Source of the DNA: Desulfobulbaceae bacterium
GTDB taxonomy: Bacteria > Desulfobacterota > Desulfobulbia > Desulfobulbales > SURF-16
Direction: 5' to 3'
DNA length: 64,000 bases
Assembly: GCA_024637145.1 (NCBI GenBank)
Contig: JAGXFQ010000036.1
Span: forward strand, 62,001 to 126,000
Translations under genes and position numbers: made by a program
Shown: positions 33,856 through 43,395 of the stretch, one piece after another
How positions within the stretch are numbered: the first letter of the stretch is position 1
How the letters are laid out: each line of letters begins with the position of its first letter
Notes under the pieces: model-generated
Databases searched by the model: none
What the model was told of the DNA's origin: nothing
Seen by the model: the letters and a program-made list of their open reading frames with translations, nothing else

Positions 33856-34044
33856 ATGAGCCCGCAATCTTCCGAACCCCCGAAAAAACCTGATCCGGAG
33901 CGGATGGCCCTCCTCCGCGCCCTGCCCCTTGAAATAAAACAGCAGATCAGCGGCGAAGAGGCCCATGCCTTCCTTTTTCATGAAGATATGCCGGAATCTC
34001 TGCTGGAAAAACTCAAAGAATATCTGGTGGCTGATGACCATTAA
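33856..34044 (+). CDS. Small protein of unknown function
   Basis: 62 residues from the ATG at 33856, preceded by AAGGAG nine bases away. That ribosome site decides against the longer frame from 33799. Sequence: Pro-rich start, then two amphipathic helices (LPLEIKQQISGEEAHAFL, MPESLLEKLKEYL). It lies between the GGDEF gene and the CBS gene on the same strand. No family recognised. Confidence 0.6.
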   Translation: MSPQSSEPPKKPDPERMALLRALPLEIKQQISGEEAHAFLFHEDMPESLLEKLKEYLVADDH

Positions 34045-34125
34045 AGGCCACCGGCACAGGGGCTGCTGCCAGCACCCTTGATCTCCCCGCTTCTGGCGGG
34101 GCCCTGAAAACCCCAAGGAGAGCAT

Positions 34126-34530
34126 ATGTCGCAAATCCTGTCTGACATTATGGCAGAAAACATCACCGTTGTTGATGTCGATGACACCCTTGAAGATGTG
34201 GAATGTATCCTTGCCGCCCGCAAATACTCCTGCGTGCCCGTGCTGGATCCGGATGGCCATTGTTTCGGGATCATCACTTCCAATGACATTCTCAAATCCC
34301 ATATGCTGAGACGCAACATGAAACAGGTGCGGGCCTGGGAAATCTGCTCTCATCTGCTCATCGAGGTGGATCCCTCCCTGCCGGTGCAGGACGCCGCCAT
34401 CCTGATGATCAAAAACAAGATCCATCACCTGGTGGTCTCCAGGAATAACGATATCAAGGGCATTGTCTCCTCCATTGACCTGCTGGCGTCCTATTATGCC
34501 GCCAATCACAACGAGCCGGCCGCCCCCTGA
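34126..34530 (+). CDS. CBS-pair domain protein
   Basis: 134 residues made of two CBS domains (about 5-60: DIMAENITVVDVDDTLEDVE...GIITSNDI; about 75-130: SHLLIEVDPSLPVQDAAILMIKN...GIVSSIDLL). Stand-alone CBS pairs bind adenosine nucleotides and regulate partners. No catalytic domain. Good ribosome site (AAGGAG). Confidence 0.9.
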   Translation: MSQILSDIMAENITVVDVDDTLEDVECILAARKYSCVPVLDPDGHCFGIITSNDILKSHMLRRNMKQVRAWEICSHLLIEVDPSLPVQDAAILMIKNKIHHLVVSRNNDIKGIVSSIDLLASYYAANHNEPAAP

Positions 34531-34716
34531 AGGCTTGCCTGCCGCTCCCTTCTTGCCTCATCTTCCCCAGCTTTCCCGTGCCCGCCTGAAACAGCCCCCC
34601 GGAAAAGCCGTTTTCGGCCGCCCCCTATTATTACAAAAAAGAAAACAAGTGGCCGCTATTACACATTATTGTAAATAAAAAAACGCCGACCGGTCAGCGG
34701 GCTTCAGAATAAAATT

Positions 34717-34743
34717 TCTAATATATCAAATAGATATATTAGA
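34717..34743. promoter_or_regulatory. 11-bp perfect inverted repeat, possible activator site for amtB
   Basis: Arms TCTAATATATC and GATATATTAGA with a 5-base spacer. Its centre is about 70 bases upstream of the expected transcription start, where sigma-54 activators often bind. It does not look like the enterobacterial NtrC site. Confidence 0.55.
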
Positions 34744-34745
34744 AT

Positions 34746-34777
34746 CAGGGACAAATAAAAGGACCTTATTGTCCCTG
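34746..34777. repeat. Inverted repeat touching the -24 element
   Basis: CAGGGACAA at 34746-34754 pairs with TTGTCCCTG at 34769-34777, and TAA/TTA extends it. It overlaps the first two bases of TGGCAC, so a bound protein could block RNA polymerase. Confidence 0.55.
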
Positions 34778-34790
34778 GCACAGGGCTTGC
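34776..34790 (+). promoter_or_regulatory. Sigma-54 (-24/-12) promoter of amtB-glnK
   Basis: TGGCAC-N5-TTGC with the invariant GG and GC ten bases apart, 84 bases before the amtB start. Exact match to the consensus. Nitrogen-limitation control of amtB-glnK by sigma-54 is the general rule, and rpoN is in this window. Confidence 0.9.
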
Positions 34791-34873
34791 TTTTGCATGT
34801 TCAGGAGTATTTTTTTAGAGAAGGCCTTCCAAAGGGGCGTGCAGCCCTCCCTAAAGCATAAGGAGAAAAGAGA

Positions 34874-36085
34874 ATGAATAGTGGCGATACGGCGTTTATG
34901 CTCATAGCAACGGCCATGGTCATGATTATGACCCCGGGACTGGCCCTTTTTTATGGCGGCATGGTCCGCTCCAAAAACGTGCTCTCCACTCTGCTGCAGA
35001 GCTTTATCTGCCTGGCCGTGGTGACCATTATCTGGGTGCTTTATGGCTACTCCCTGGCCTTTGGCACGGACGTGGGCGGCCTGATCGGCGGTCTCGACTT
35101 TCTCCTGCTCCGCGGCGTCGGCGCCGAGACCATGGAAGGCGGCACCATCCCCCACCTGGTTTTCTGCGCCTTTCAGCTCATGTTCGCCGTTATCACCCCC
35201 GCCCTCATCACCGGTGCCTTTGCCGAGCGCATCAAGTTCTCCGCCTTTCTCCTCTTCACCATTCTCTGGACCACTCTTGTCTATCTGCCGATTTGTCACT
35301 GGGTATGGGGCCAGGGTTGGATCAGCAGCCATGGCGGTCTGGACTTTGCCGGGGGTACTGTTATCCATATCAACTCCGGGGCCGCTGCCCTGGTTGCGGC
35401 CCTCCTCATCGGCAAACGCAAAGGCTGGGGCAAAGAGTCCCTCCATCCCCATAACCTGCCCATGACCCTGCTGGGGGCGGGCATTCTCTGGTTCGGCTGG
35501 TTCGGCTTTAATGCCGGCAGCGCCCTTGCTGCCGACGGCATTGCCGCCACCGCCTTCATGACCACCCAGGTGGCTGCCGGCTGCGGCGCCCTGGCCTGGC
35601 TCATGGCCGAATGGTTCTACCAGGGCAGACCCACCATCCTCGGTGCCGCTTCCGGTGCCATTGCCGGTCTGGTTGCCATTACGCCGGCAGCAGGGTATGT
35701 TTCGCCGGCCTCCGCCATCCTTATCGGTCTGGCAGGGGGCATGCTGTGCTATTTTGCGGTGCTGGTCAAGAACAAGCTCGGCTATGATGACGCCCTGGAC
35801 GTGGTGGGCATCCATGGGGTGGGGGGGCTCTGGGGTGCCCTGGCCACCGGCCTCTTCGCCTCCCTGGCCGTCAATCCCGGCGGCGCCGACGGTCTTTTCT
35901 TCGGCAATGCCAAACTGCTTTTGATTCAGGCAGTTGATGCCGGCGCCACCATCGTTTATTCTCTGATTATGAGCTTCATTATCCTCAAAGGTCTTGATCT
36001 GCTCATCGGCCTGCGGGTAGACTCGGATGATGAGGTCCAGGGCCTGGATCTCTCTCAGCACAGCGAGATCGGCTATACCCTCTAA
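34874..36085 (+). CDS. amtB: Ammonium transporter
   Basis: 403 residues with about eleven membrane helices. Family motifs: GLALFYGGMVRSKN near the N-terminus, and the pore twin histidines in VIHINSG and GIHGVGGLWGALATG. No separate signal peptide, unlike E. coli AmtB. It carries ammonium into the cell under nitrogen limitation and is gated by GlnK, encoded 63 bases downstream. Confidence 0.96.
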   Translation: MNSGDTAFMLIATAMVMIMTPGLALFYGGMVRSKNVLSTLLQSFICLAVVTIIWVLYGYSLAFGTDVGGLIGGLDFLLLRGVGAETMEGGTIPHLVFCAFQLMFAVITPALITGAFAERIKFSAFLLFTILWTTLVYLPICHWVWGQGWISSHGGLDFAGGTVIHINSGAAALVAALLIGKRKGWGKESLHPHNLPMTLLGAGILWFGWFGFNAGSALAADGIAATAFMTTQVAAGCGALAWLMAEWFYQGRPTILGAASGAIAGLVAITPAAGYVSPASAILIGLAGGMLCYFAVLVKNKLGYDDALDVVGIHGVGGLWGALATGLFASLAVNPGGADGLFFGNAKLLLIQAVDAGATIVYSLIMSFIILKGLDLLIGLRVDSDDEVQGLDLSQHSEIGYTL

Positions 36086-36487
<402 letters not shown>

Positions 36488-36590
36488 CCTGGCCTCGTGT
36501 TTAACCCTGGACCTGTAAAGATATTCCCTGCCGGCCAGTGCATTCCCTCAAAAAGAAGGATGCTCTGGCCGCCAAGCCACCCCCCTCTGC

Positions 36591-38927
36591 ATGCCTCTGC
36601 CCCCAGCCGGTTGTCCCGGCAAAACCATAAAGATTCTCATCAGTGGCATGGTGCAGGGCGTGGGCTTCCGGCCCCACCTCTACCGTCTGGCCATGGAACA
36701 CGGCCTGCGGGGTGAGGTGGCAAACAGTCTGGCCGGGGTGGAGCTTATCCTGGAGGGGAACGCAGGCCAGATCGCCCTTCTTCTTGACTCTCTGCAGGCC
36801 AGCCCGCCGCCGGGGGCCGCCATTAGCGCTGTGCACCAAGAGCAGATAGCGGCCCGCCAATACCCCGCCTTCACCATCGGACCCAGCCGCAACAGCGGCA
36901 GCCTGGACCCGCTGGCCCCGGCTGACATGGGCATGTGTGCCGCCTGCCAGGGGGAACTGCTTGATCCGGCCAATCACCGTTACCAGCATCCCTTTATCTC
37001 CTGCACGGCCTGCGGGCCCCGCTTCACCCTCATGGAGGGCCTCCCCTATGATCGCCCCTTGACCGCCATGGCCGCTTTTCCCCTCTGCCGCCGCTGCCAG
37101 CAGGAGTACCAGGATCCGGCCAGCCGCCGCTTTCATGCCGAACCGATCTGCTGCCCCGGCTGCGGCCCGCGCCTCTGCCTTTATGACAAAAATGGCCCGG
37201 AGTCAAAAAGCCCGCTGGCCAAAACAGCCGCCCTGCTCAAGGAGGGCCAGGTGGTGGCCATCAAGGGGGTGGGAGGATTTCATCTGGCCGCTGATGCCTG
37301 TTCTGATGAGGCCGTTACCAGGCTCAGGGCCGCAAAACAAAGAATGGACAAACCCCTGGCCGTCATGGTCCGCGACCTGGAAAGCGCGGCCGGCCTGGTC
37401 TGGATCTCCCCGCCGGCCGGGGAGATGCTCTCCTCGCCGGCCCGGCCCATCGTCATCCTGCCGGCAAAAAACAACACCCCTCTTTCCAGATTGATCGCCC
37501 CGGGCCTGACAGAAGTCGGCATCATGCTGGCCTATACCCCCCTCCACTATCTCCTCTTTGACCAAGGGCCGCAGGTCCTGGTGATGACCAGCTTTAATGA
37601 GCCGGGCAACCCCATGCTCATCAAGACCAGCGAGGCGCTGGCCAGACTGGGGGTAGGCTGTGACGCCGTGCTCAGCCACAACCGGCAGATTGTCAACCGC
37701 TGTGACGACTCCCTTTTCCGGATGCATGACAACCATGCCCAGATCCTGCGTCGTTCCCGGGGCTATGCCCCCCTGCCGGTGCCCTTGACCATGGAATGCC
37801 CCGCCATCCTGGCCTGTGGCGGCCAGGAAAAAGTGACCATCTGCCTGACCCGCGGCAAGCGCGCCTTTGTCTCCCAACACCTGGGGGAGAACAGCTCCCC
37901 GGCCAGTTACCGCCATTACCAGGAGGCCACCGGCCATCTCCAGGCCCTTCTCCGCCTTACCCCTCACCTGGTGGCCCGCGACCGCCATCCCGGCTATCAG
38001 AGCAGCCGTTTTGCCCTGGCGCAGCCGGCCAGAAAACAAATAGCCGTCCAGCACCACCACGCCCATATTGCCAGCTGCATGGCGGAAAACAGCCTTGATC
38101 ACCCGGTGCTCGGCCTGGCCCTGGACGGCACCGGCCTGGGCCAAGATGGCACCATCTGGGGGGGCGAGATCCTCCTCTGCACCTTAACCGGCTTCCGCCG
38201 CCTGGCCCATTTTGTCCCCCTGGCCATGGCCGGCGGCGACATGGCCGTTACAGAGCCGTGGCGCCTGGCCCTGGCCTGGCTGCACCGGGAAGGCTGGCAC
38301 CACCAGCACCAAGACCTTGCCTTTTTGAAGGCCATACCCCAAAAAACCAAAGAGCTGCTCATCGAGATGCTGGATAAAAAGCTCAATTCCCCCCTCACCT
38401 CCAGCCTGGGCCGCCTCTTTGATGCCGTAGCCGCCCTGATCAATCTCAGATCCCGCATCACCTTTGGAGCCCAGGCCGCCATGGAGCTTGAGGCCATCTG
38501 CACCCCCGGCGAAGAAGGGGTCTACCCTTTTGATACAATTAATAGTCAGGACAAAGCACCCCGCATCCTGGAGACCAGAGGCCTGCTGCAGGGCATTATT
38601 GCCGACCTGGAGAGAGGGACACCCGCGGCGGTCATTGCCAGCCGCTTCCACAACACCATCATCCAGATGCTCACCGCCGCCACCCTGGTTGTGGCCCGGG
38701 AAGAGGGGATCAGGGAGGTGGCCTGCAGCGGCGGGGTTTTCCAGAATCGCCTGATCAGTGAGGGCCTGCAGAAAAGCCTGGCCCAGGCGGGGTTACGCGT
38801 CTATTGCCATCAGAAAATCCCCTGTAATGACGGGGGACTGGCCCTGGGTCAGGCCGTGGTGGCCGCCGCCCTCTATCATAAAAAAGAGGCACCACCTCCT
38901 CCTTTCGCGGAGAGCAGCCATGCATGA
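36591..38927 (+). CDS. hypF: Carbamoyltransferase HypF
   Basis: 778 residues with the full HypF order. Acylphosphatase domain (about 12-100, GMVQGVGFRPHLY), zinc fingers (CAAC...CTAC and CRRC...CCPGC, about 115-195), YrdC-like domain (about 210-385, KGVGGFHLAADA) and Kae1-like domain (about 400-765, HHHAHIASCMAE, LALDGTGLG, CSGGVFQN). It makes the cyanide ligand precursor for [NiFe] hydrogenase from carbamoyl phosphate. The gene overlaps hypA by eight bases. Confidence 0.96.
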   Translation: MPLPPAGCPGKTIKILISGMVQGVGFRPHLYRLAMEHGLRGEVANSLAGVELILEGNAGQIALLLDSLQASPPPGAAISAVHQEQIAARQYPAFTIGPSRNSGSLDPLAPADMGMCAACQGELLDPANHRYQHPFISCTACGPRFTLMEGLPYDRPLTAMAAFPLCRRCQQEYQDPASRRFHAEPICCPGCGPRLCLYDKNGPESKSPLAKTAALLKEGQVVAIKGVGGFHLAADACSDEAVTRLRAAKQRMDKPLAVMVRDLESAAGLVWISPPAGEMLSSPARPIVILPAKNNTPLSRLIAPGLTEVGIMLAYTPLHYLLFDQGPQVLVMTSFNEPGNPMLIKTSEALARLGVGCDAVLSHNRQIVNRCDDSLFRMHDNHAQILRRSRGYAPLPVPLTMECPAILACGGQEKVTICLTRGKRAFVSQHLGENSSPASYRHYQEATGHLQALLRLTPHLVARDRHPGYQSSRFALAQPARKQIAVQHHHAHIASCMAENSLDHPVLGLALDGTGLGQDGTIWGGEILLCTLTGFRRLAHFVPLAMAGGDMAVTEPWRLALAWLHREGWHHQHQDLAFLKAIPQKTKELLIEMLDKKLNSPLTSSLGRLFDAVAALINLRSRITFGAQAAMELEAICTPGEEGVYPFDTINSQDKAPRILETRGLLQGIIADLERGTPAAVIASRFHNTIIQMLTAATLVVAREEGIREVACSGGVFQNRLISEGLQKSLAQAGLRVYCHQKIPCNDGGLALGQAVVAAALYHKKEAPPPPFAESSHA

Positions 38928-39252
38928 GATGTCCATCATGGCCAACATCCTGGAGATTGTCACCAGCACCGCCCAAAAGGCTCAAGGTGCCAAGGTGACC
39001 CGTATCGATCTGGCCATCGGGGAGCGGGCCGGGGTGGTGGCTGATGCCCTGGCCTTTGCCTTTGAAGCCATGAGCCCGAAATCCATGGCCGCCGGCGCCG
39101 AACTGGTCATCACCACAATCGCCCTCTGCTACCGCTGCCCTTCATGCGCCAGAGAAAGCGAGGAAAACAGCAGCCCCTGTCCCACCTGCGACCTTTATCC
39201 GGAAGTGGTCCGCGGCCAGGAATTACAAATAACCTCCATCGAGATAGAATAA
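38920..39252 (+). CDS. hypA: Hydrogenase nickel-insertion protein HypA
   Basis: 110 residues. MHEMSIM start gives the nickel-binding His2, and the zinc site is CYRCPSC...CPTC. The start lies inside the hypF stop region and the stop overlaps hypB by one base (TAATG). It delivers nickel with HypB to [NiFe] hydrogenase. No structural hydrogenase genes are in the window. Confidence 0.95.
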   Translation: MHEMSIMANILEIVTSTAQKAQGAKVTRIDLAIGERAGVVADALAFAFEAMSPKSMAAGAELVITTIALCYRCPSCARESEENSSPCPTCDLYPEVVRGQELQITSIEIE

Positions 39253-39989
39253 TGTGTGATACATGCGGCTGTCCCACCGACGCCAACGAGCCCGCCCAAC
39301 AGATCAACCTGGGCCGGGATATCCTTTCCCTCAATAATGAGATTGCCGGTGAGGTCCGCCGGCATCTTGCCGCCAAGGGCATTCTCTGCCTCAACATCAT
39401 CAGTGCGCCGGGCTCAGGAAAAACTTCGTTTCTGGAAAGAGTGGGACAACAGTACCAGGGGGAGCTGACCATGACCGTTATTGTCGGCGATCAACAGACG
39501 GACAACGACCAGCAACGGCTGCACAGGGCCGGCCTGGCTGCCGTGCAGATCAATACCGGCGCTGCCTGCCATCTTGATGCCCGCATGGTGCAGCGGGCCA
39601 TAGCGGGTATGGATCTCAGCACCACAAAGGTGCTGATCATTGAGAATATAGGCAACATGGTCTGTCCCACCGCCTATGATCTGGGGGAAGATCTGCGGGT
39701 TGCCATGGTCAGCACCCCGGAGGGAGAGGACAAGCCGGCCAAATACCCGGACCTCATTCTCACAGCAGATCTCCTGTTAATCAACAAAATTGATCTGCTA
39801 CCCTATGTCGATTTCAACCTGCAAGAATGCTGCTCTCAGGCCCGCCAGCTCAAACCAGGTCTGGAAATTTTCCCCCTCTCAGCCAGCACCGGTGCCGGGT
39901 TGGCGCCGTTCTGGCACTGGCTGAGAGAACGATATCAGGCCAAGGCCGCGCCTGGTTACCGGCCCGCGGCAGAGAGATTAAGGGGATAG
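39252..39989 (+). CDS. hypB: Hydrogenase nickel-incorporation GTPase HypB
   Basis: 245 residues. N-terminal metal motif CDTCGCP, P-loop SAPGSGKTSF (about 54-63), metal-binding Cys-His in GAACHLDA, and NKIDLL guanine specificity. No His-rich stretch, so it does not store nickel. hypC, hypD and hypE do not follow; the next gene is convergent and overlaps by 34 bases. Confidence 0.96.
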   Translation: MCDTCGCPTDANEPAQQINLGRDILSLNNEIAGEVRRHLAAKGILCLNIISAPGSGKTSFLERVGQQYQGELTMTVIVGDQQTDNDQQRLHRAGLAAVQINTGAACHLDARMVQRAIAGMDLSTTKVLIIENIGNMVCPTAYDLGEDLRVAMVSTPEGEDKPAKYPDLILTADLLLINKIDLLPYVDFNLQECCSQARQLKPGLEIFPLSASTGAGLAPFWHWLRERYQAKAAPGYRPAAERLRG

Positions 39990-41617
39990 ATGAGAACCGT
40001 GGAATCCTTGGCGCGCAGCATATCCAGCCAGCCGCTGTTGAGGATCAGGCCCACATAGAGGAGGGCCTGGTCTGAGCCGGCGACCTTGCGGAAATCATAG
40101 GAGGCCACATAGCCGTCAATCTTCTTGGTGCGCCACAGTTCCGTGAGGCCGATACCGCTCCAGACCAGACCATGGATCTCGCCGCTGGGATAGGACTTCA
40201 GATTCCGCAAAACCCGGGAGGCTGTGGAGAGATTTTTATTAATCACCACATCGGGGAGATTGTCGTTATTGATATCCGTAATGATGAGCCGCGACGGGAT
40301 ATAGGTCTTGTCCTGCTCCTGAGCACTGCCGCTCCGGGACCGGCTCAGGCCGGGGCCACCCACATAGCGGAGACTGCCGCCAAAGAAATCATCGCTCTGC
40401 CACAGCTGCTTGCCGCCGGCAGTAAGGACCCTGAGCCTGTCATTGCCATCAATGGTGATGACCTCAACAGCGCCATCGCCCTCCAGATCTGCCAGGGCAA
40501 AGCTGAAAAGATTGATCTCCGCAGGAACAGGCAGAGCCTCCCCCTTTACCAGCGCCCCATCCACCAGAGTGAGCTCAAAGATACCCGCCATAAAGGGGGC
40601 GTCAAGGGTGGCCTGCTGTCCGGCCAAAAAGAGGCCGCGACCCGGAGCCGTCATGGGCTTGATGTACCAGGGCTGATCCTCAAAGAGCGTGCTGAAGCCT
40701 CCCGGCTGCCACTCCGCAGCCAGGGCCAGGGGCCGATCGCCGGCAATGGCGCTGACATAAATCTCGGCCCGGCCGTTGCCATTGAGATCAGCCGCCCCCA
40801 TGGCGATGATCTTCTGCGAGGAGGAGAGGGAGAGGGTGCCGAACTGAACCAGCCGACTGCCCTGGAAATGAAAGGCCCTTATCTCATTTTTGCCGGCCAC
40901 CACAATATCGTCGACACCGTCACCATCCAGATCAGCCACGCTGATATCCTGGATGGCCAGCTGCAGATTCTGGGTCTTGCTGAACCCCAGGGCCTCATTA
41001 ATGGCCAGGGAGCTGATCAAGGCGGAACTGGTCTGGGCCGGGGCCGCGGCTTGCGCGGGGGCAATCTCCGGGGGGGCTGGCCGGATGAAGGCGCGATCGG
41101 GGTGGGCGGTTTGAAAGCCGGGGGCAGCAGGGGGGGCAGGCTGGCTCACCGCCGGCTCTGGGGCCGGGGCCGGTACCGCGGCCGCAGCTGCTTGTTGACC
41201 AAAGGAGCCTTGGCTGATATCTGCCGCCAGCTGATCCACCGCCTTTATGATCTCATTTTCATTGGCAGCCGAGGCGTAATAGGTGGCTGGCGGCCGTGAG
41301 CCATCCCGGGTTATGATCTCGGCATTGATACTGAGGGTCTTGCCGATGGCAGTGATGGCGCCTGCCAGCAGATAATCAGCCTCTTCCTCCGCAGCAACCA
41401 CCTGCAGGTTGGCGTTGGCCGCCAGGCGGCTGGCCATCATGTTGCGCATGGCGTCCTTTAAAAAAGAGATATCTGTCTGGGCATGCACGACAAAGGGTTT
41501 TATGTGGATGGTTTGAGCAGGGGCGGCCAAGAGCAGTTGCTGCCCGGCCAGGCAAAAGAGCAGGATAAAGAACGGCAGCAAAAGGTAGGATTTGGTGTGA
41601 CCTTTAAGAAAATTCAC
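39956..41617 (-). CDS. Exported VCBS/FG-GAP-repeat protein with TolB-like N-terminus
   Basis: 553 residues from a GTG at 41617, chosen because AGGGG lies nine bases upstream and a textbook signal peptide follows (NFLKGHTKS, hydrophobic core, LLAAPA). Then a TolB-N-like domain (about 40-130: IHIKPFVVHAQTD...), an Ala/Pro-rich linker, and a beta-propeller-like part with four DxDGDG-type calcium loops (VADLDGDGVDD, AADLNGNGRAE, LADLEGDGAVE, ITDINNDNLPD). Probably an envelope protein. Its 3' end overlaps that of hypB on the other strand. A longer start at 41707 is possible. Function unknown. Confidence 0.82.
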   Translation of the reverse strand: MNFLKGHTKSYLLLPFFILLFCLAGQQLLLAAPAQTIHIKPFVVHAQTDISFLKDAMRNMMASRLAANANLQVVAAEEEADYLLAGAITAIGKTLSINAEIITRDGSRPPATYYASAANENEIIKAVDQLAADISQGSFGQQAAAAAVPAPAPEPAVSQPAPPAAPGFQTAHPDRAFIRPAPPEIAPAQAAAPAQTSSALISSLAINEALGFSKTQNLQLAIQDISVADLDGDGVDDIVVAGKNEIRAFHFQGSRLVQFGTLSLSSSQKIIAMGAADLNGNGRAEIYVSAIAGDRPLALAAEWQPGGFSTLFEDQPWYIKPMTAPGRGLFLAGQQATLDAPFMAGIFELTLVDGALVKGEALPVPAEINLFSFALADLEGDGAVEVITIDGNDRLRVLTAGGKQLWQSDDFFGGSLRYVGGPGLSRSRSGSAQEQDKTYIPSRLIITDINNDNLPDVVINKNLSTASRVLRNLKSYPSGEIHGLVWSGIGLTELWRTKKIDGYVASYDFRKVAGSDQALLYVGLILNSGWLDMLRAKDSTVLIYPLNLSAAGR

Positions 41618-41775
41618 GATAATATGCCCCTGGATATAAAGAAGATCGCCTTCCTGCCTCCCCGTCGAAGGGGACACCGAAGGCAAAAGAGTAGCTCGGC
41701 CCCGCACCTGTTACAAAACGTGAACACTCTACTCGGAAAAAGTTCCCGGCGGCAAGCAGTTTTGTTAAGGAAATC

Positions 41776-42327
41776 ATGGCCCCTCAAATCTATCTGACCA
41801 GACACGGCAAGACCGTGGCCAACCAGGAAAATCGTTTCGCCGGCCGCAGTGACGAACCCCTCTGCCCAGAGGGCCGAAGGCAGCTGCAGGAACTGGCCGC
41901 CGAATGCGCTACCATGGGTCTTACCGCCCTCTACAGCGGGCCTTTGCGCCGCACGCTGCAGTCCGGGCAGATCCTGGCCGAAAAATGCCGGCTTCCCCTC
42001 CGTGAGGTTCCGGCCTTAACCGATATCCATCTGCCCCACTGGGACGGCCTGACCAAGGCTGAAATCCGCCACCGCTTTGGTCAGGAGTATCCCACCTGGC
42101 TTGCCGCCCCTGAGAAATTCCGGGTCAACGGCTGCGAGGACCTGGCCGCCGTCCAGAAAAGGGCCGTGGCTGCGGTGGAAGAAATAGGGGCCAGGGAAGA
42201 GGGCATTGTCCTGCTGGTCACCCATCTCATTGTGGCCCGCTGTCTGCTGCTGCACTACAACAACCAGCCCCTTTCCCATTTCCGGGAGATCAAGGTGGCA
42301 AATGGCGAGGTGGTGCAGCTTCTTTGA
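41776..42327 (+). CDS. Histidine phosphatase family protein
   Basis: 183 residues. Catalytic LTRHGKT near the N-terminus (phospho-His about 10), GRSDEPL, SGPLRRTLQSG, and the second catalytic His in LLVTHLIVARCLL. The size fits alpha-ribazole phosphatase or small phosphoglycerate-mutase-like enzymes. Substrate cannot be set; no cobalamin genes are near. Ribosome site AAGGA. Confidence 0.88.
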   Translation: MAPQIYLTRHGKTVANQENRFAGRSDEPLCPEGRRQLQELAAECATMGLTALYSGPLRRTLQSGQILAEKCRLPLREVPALTDIHLPHWDGLTKAEIRHRFGQEYPTWLAAPEKFRVNGCEDLAAVQKRAVAAVEEIGAREEGIVLLVTHLIVARCLLLHYNNQPLSHFREIKVANGEVVQLL

Positions 42328-42346
42328 AGGGTGAAGGGTGAAGGGT
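42326..42346. repeat. Three tandem GAAGGGT units
   Basis: Three exact 7-base repeats starting in the stop codon of the phosphatase gene and running up to the terminator. Confidence 0.7.
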
Positions 42347-42348
42347 GA

Positions 42349-42388
42349 AAAAGCCTGGCCGCTAGGGGGCGGCGCGGCCAGGTTTTTT
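42349..42388 (+). terminator. Rho-independent terminator of the phosphatase gene
   Basis: CCTGGCCGC (42354-42362) pairs with GCGGCCAGG (42374-42382), T6 follows and A-run precedes, so it may also serve the convergent rapZ gene. Confidence 0.85.
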
Positions 42389-42522
42389 AGGATATTCTGG
42401 GGAAAAAAACCGGACCATCAGCAGGGCGCCAGATGGCCCCAGCTCCAGTGCCGGCTATCAGCCGGTCTGAAAAACTACTGCGCTCGAAGGTCTCTCTTTG
42501 TTGGCTATCTGCTGATTCCCTC

Positions 42523-43395
42523 TCACTCCTTGCCGATATCGCGGTGGCTGAGGCGGAGTTCAATATCCAGGCCGGAGAGCATCTGCGCAATCCGCCGGCT
42601 CACCGCCACAGAGCGGTGCTTGCCGCCGGTGCAGCCGACGGCAATGGTCAGCGAGACCTTGCCGGCCCGCTGATACTGGGGCACCATAAAGGTCAACAGG
42701 GGCTCAAGGAGCGCGAGAAAGTCGCGACCCACCTCATTATTCAAGGCAAAATCAGCAACATCATCCTCCTGGCCTGTTTTCTCCTTGAGATGGGCCTGAA
42801 AATGGGGGTTGGGCAGAAACCTGACATCCCAGACCAGATCCGCCTCCGGCGGCAGGCCATGCTTAAAGCCAAAAGAAGTGACAATCACCGGCAAGGGCAC
42901 CCCCGCCAGATCAGCGCCACAGGCCTGACGGAGAACGCCCCGCAACTGGTTGGGCGAGAGATGCGTGGTGTCCACCTCCCGCACCGCCCAGGCCAGCAAG
43001 CCCTCAAACCGCTGGCGTTCATCGCTTATGGCCTCGGCCAGGCTCCTGTCACCCACCAGGGGATGAGGCCGGCGCATCTGACCAAAGCGCCTGATCAGGG
43101 TCTCGTCATCGGCCTTCAGAAAAAAGAGGCTGAAATCGTGGCCCGGCTCGCCCAGGGCCGCCATGATGCCGGGCAGACGTTCAAAAAAGAGGGGATCGCG
43201 GCTATCCATGACCAGGGCCAGCCGGTCAAGATGGCGGGCCCCCTCTCGCCTGGCCATCAAGTCCTCCACCAGAAAAGAGGGCAGATTATCGATACAATAA
43301 TAGCCCATGTCCTCAAAGATGTTGAGGGCAGTGGTCTTGCCGGCTCCGGCAAGACCGGTAAGCAGAATGGTCCGGGGCCCGGATGTCATGCTCAT
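42523..43395 (-). CDS. rapZ: RNase adapter protein RapZ
   Basis: 290 residues. Walker A GLAGAGKTT (about 14-22), DNLPSFLVEDL, and the C-terminal IAVGCTGGKHRSVAVS. In E. coli it binds GlmZ sRNA and guides RNase E, and it senses glucosamine-6-phosphate. Its start overlaps the ptsN stop by four bases. Confidence 0.95.
   Translation of the reverse strand: MSMTSGPRTILLTGLAGAGKTTALNIFEDMGYYCIDNLPSFLVEDLMARREGARHLDRLALVMDSRDPLFFERLPGIMAALGEPGHDFSLFFLKADDETLIRRFGQMRRPHPLVGDRSLAEAISDERQRFEGLLAWAVREVDTTHLSPNQLRGVLRQACGADLAGVPLPVIVTSFGFKHGLPPEADLVWDVRFLPNPHFQAHLKEKTGQEDDVADFALNNEVGRDFLALLEPLLTFMVPQYQRAGKVSLTIAVGCTGGKHRSVAVSRRIAQMLSGLDIELRLSHRDIGKE

Larger units (their letters stand above)
34531..34873. 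other. Regulatory region upstream of amtB, 343 bp
   Basis: Holds two inverted repeats and a sigma-54 promoter (listed separately). The rest, 34531-34716, is GC-rich and then AT-rich, with no gene. Confidence 0.8.

Noticed and set aside
42326-42346. GAAGGGT tandem as a CRISPR-like or satellite array
   Set aside because: Only three 7-base units without spacers; listed as a minor repeat. No CRISPR array or insertion sequence was seen anywhere in the window.
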